Assembly (NCBI GenBank): GCA_003520455.1
Contig: DOUV01000433.1
Location: forward strand, 1 to 6,848
DNA: 6,848 nucleotides
Source of the DNA: Chloroflexota bacterium
GTDB lineage: Bacteria > Chloroflexota > Anaerolineae > Ardenticatenales > Ardenticatenaceae
Direction: 5' to 3'
Shown here: positions 6,007 to 6,848 of the stretch, in pieces
Layout: each line of letters opens with the position of its first letter
How positions within the stretch are numbered: position 1 is the stretch's first letter
The notes under the pieces: generated by a model
Told to the model about the DNA's origin: nothing
What the model saw: the letters and a program-made list of their open reading frames with translations, nothing else
The model's database searches: none
Translations under genes and position numbers: made by a program

Positions 6007-6450
6007 CTACGTGACGAGTCTGGCGTTAACCGTCATCTCTTCCAATCCTGGCTGGAGCAGCCGGGAGATGGGACAGATATTCTTCGCCTCTTCGGCTTTG
6101 TCCTTGAACGTCGCGTCATCGACATCGGGCACTCGGCCCTCGGTGTCGAGATGGATTTTCGTAATCGTCGGGGCATCCCGGCCCATGTCGAGCGTGAGCG
6201 TCGCCGTGGTGCGGATCTCCTCTGGCGGAGTCCCCGCACCGCTCAAAAGACCTGAGAGCTGCATGCTGAAGCAGGACGCATGCGCCGCCGCAACCAACTC
6301 TTCGGGGTTGCTGCCGGCGGCATTTTCAAAGCGGGAGGGAAAGGTGATGGTGACGTTTTGAATCGCACCACTTCCGGTCGATGCCGTACCGGTGCCAGTT
6401 CTGAGGTCACCGCGCCAGGTACCAGTCGCGTGCCGCTTGAGTTCAGCCAT
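6007..6450 (-). CDS. osmC: OsmC-type peroxiredoxin (organic hydroperoxide reductase)
   Basis: OsmC proteins reduce organic and inorganic peroxides with a redox pair of cysteines and act as cytoplasmic dimers. The 147-residue protein has both: Cys60 in NPEELVAAAHASCFSMQLS and Cys126 in CPISRLL. Spacing and context are very close to E. coli OsmC as I recall it (143 residues, Cys59 and Cys125). The N-terminal TWRGDLRTGTGT followed by a SGA segment and the helix motif also match OsmC rather than the Ohr or YhfA subgroups. ATG at 6450 is supported by AGGAG 8 bases upstream. A strong promoter and an 82-base leader precede it. In enteric bacteria osmC responds to osmotic stress and stationary phase, but nothing here shows such control. 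Its position upstream of the methyltransferase and his genes is probably neighbourhood rather than a shared pathway. Confidence 0.93.
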   Translation of the reverse strand: MAELKRHATGTWRGDLRTGTGTASTGSGAIQNVTITFPSRFENAAGSNPEELVAAAHASCFSMQLSGLLSGAGTPPEEIRTTATLTLDMGRDAPTITKIHLDTEGRVPDVDDATFKDKAEEAKNICPISRLLQPGLEEMTVNARLVT

Positions 6451-6474
6451 ACGTCAGTCTCCTCTCAAACATCG

Positions 6475-6493
6475 CGAAGGCCTCGAGCCTTCG
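6475..6493 (-). other. Small hairpin in the osmC leader
   Basis: CGAAGGC and GCCTTCG form a perfect 7-pair stem around a 5-base loop on the minus strand. It lies 24 bases before the osmC start codon and 11 bases before its ribosome site, which leaves that site free. It may stabilise the message. No terminator-like T-run follows. Confidence 0.45.
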
Positions 6494-6538
6494 TCTTCCG
6501 GGGGTGAAATGGATCGCTCACTGGGTCATGTACCAGGC

Positions 6539-6567
6539 AGTATAGCAGAGATGACGCGCAGGTTCAA
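6539..6567 (-). promoter_or_regulatory. Sigma70-type promoter of osmC
   Basis: On the minus strand TTGAAC (6562-6567) and TATACT (6539-6544) are separated by exactly 17 bases, close to the TTGACA-17-TATAAT consensus. Transcription should begin near 6532, giving a leader of about 82 bases to the osmC ATG. This is the best promoter in the window and may also feed the genes downstream if the hairpin at 5890-5922 is read through. Confidence 0.72.
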
Positions 6568-6848
6568 AAGAACTCGCTCAAATTGACGCACGGTCCGCAG
6601 GGTGGGCGAGGGCACTCTCCTTACCCACCCATCCAACACCCTGTCCCACCACGAGCAATGGCATCAATTGCTCGGGCGTCGCCTGCCCGGTTTCAATCGC
6701 CACTCAGGCAGTCCCCCGCTCCCGGGAGGATCTGGGAACAAGAGGGACTCGCTGCTACTCGCCAGTACTCTCGCGCATGACAGGGAGCCAGGCCTGATCC
6801 TGGTGGCGAATTGGTGCGCGTGGCGGGGTGCCTGTTTGTAGTGCGCGC
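6568..6848. other. Gene-free region rich in inverted repeats
   Basis: No frame on either strand across these 281 bases resembles a protein. The longest minus-strand frames that reach the window edge are open for only about 50-60 codons and have shuffled-looking composition. Inverted repeats are frequent. GGGTGGG (6600-6606) pairs with CCCACCC (6624-6630). CGAGCAAT (6652-6659) pairs with ATTGCTCG (6667-6674) around a 7-base loop. CTCCCGGGAG (6719-6728) is a perfect palindrome, and CCAGG/CCTGG brackets 6788-6803. It could be the remains of a dispersed repeat or the trailer of a gene beyond the right edge. Confidence 0.5.

Overview
The window is GC-rich bacterial DNA in which every gene I can support lies on the minus strand, so it reads right to left. 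The gene content suggests a member of the Chloroflexota. That rests mainly on the long CpXC zinc-finger/helical protein, a type I associate with that phylum, and on the short heptad-like repeats at gene boundaries. It is an inference, because no rRNA or other phylogenetic marker is present.

From right to left: about 280 bases with no recognisable gene but several inverted repeats (6568-6848); a clear sigma70-type promoter; an OsmC-type peroxiredoxin (6007-6450); a 144-base gap holding a strong hairpin; a two-domain RsmC-like rRNA guanine-N2 methyltransferase (4675-5862); hisC, histidinol-phosphate aminotransferase (3484-4602); a 253-base gap with a hairpin and a possible -10 box; a 475-residue CpXC protein (1803-3230); an 88-base gap built of heptad repeats that fold into a long hairpin; hisB (1112-1714); hisH (448-1089); and the start of a GNAT-like acetyltransferase that overlaps the hisH stop codon by 4 bases and runs off the left edge.

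hisC, hisB and hisH supply three steps of histidine biosynthesis. HisH is the glutaminase half of imidazoleglycerol-phosphate synthase and HisB dehydrates its product. HisC then transaminates imidazoleacetol phosphate. The HisH partner HisF and the rest of the pathway are not in the window; hisA and hisF could lie beyond the left edge. HisB has only the dehydratase domain, so histidinol-phosphate phosphatase must be encoded elsewhere.

The uncommon features are the CpXC gene between hisC and hisB, the acetyltransferase coupled to hisH, and the structured gene boundaries. I see no complete new system such as a defence island, CRISPR array or mobile element. The best leads are the CpXC protein and the repeat-built hairpins.
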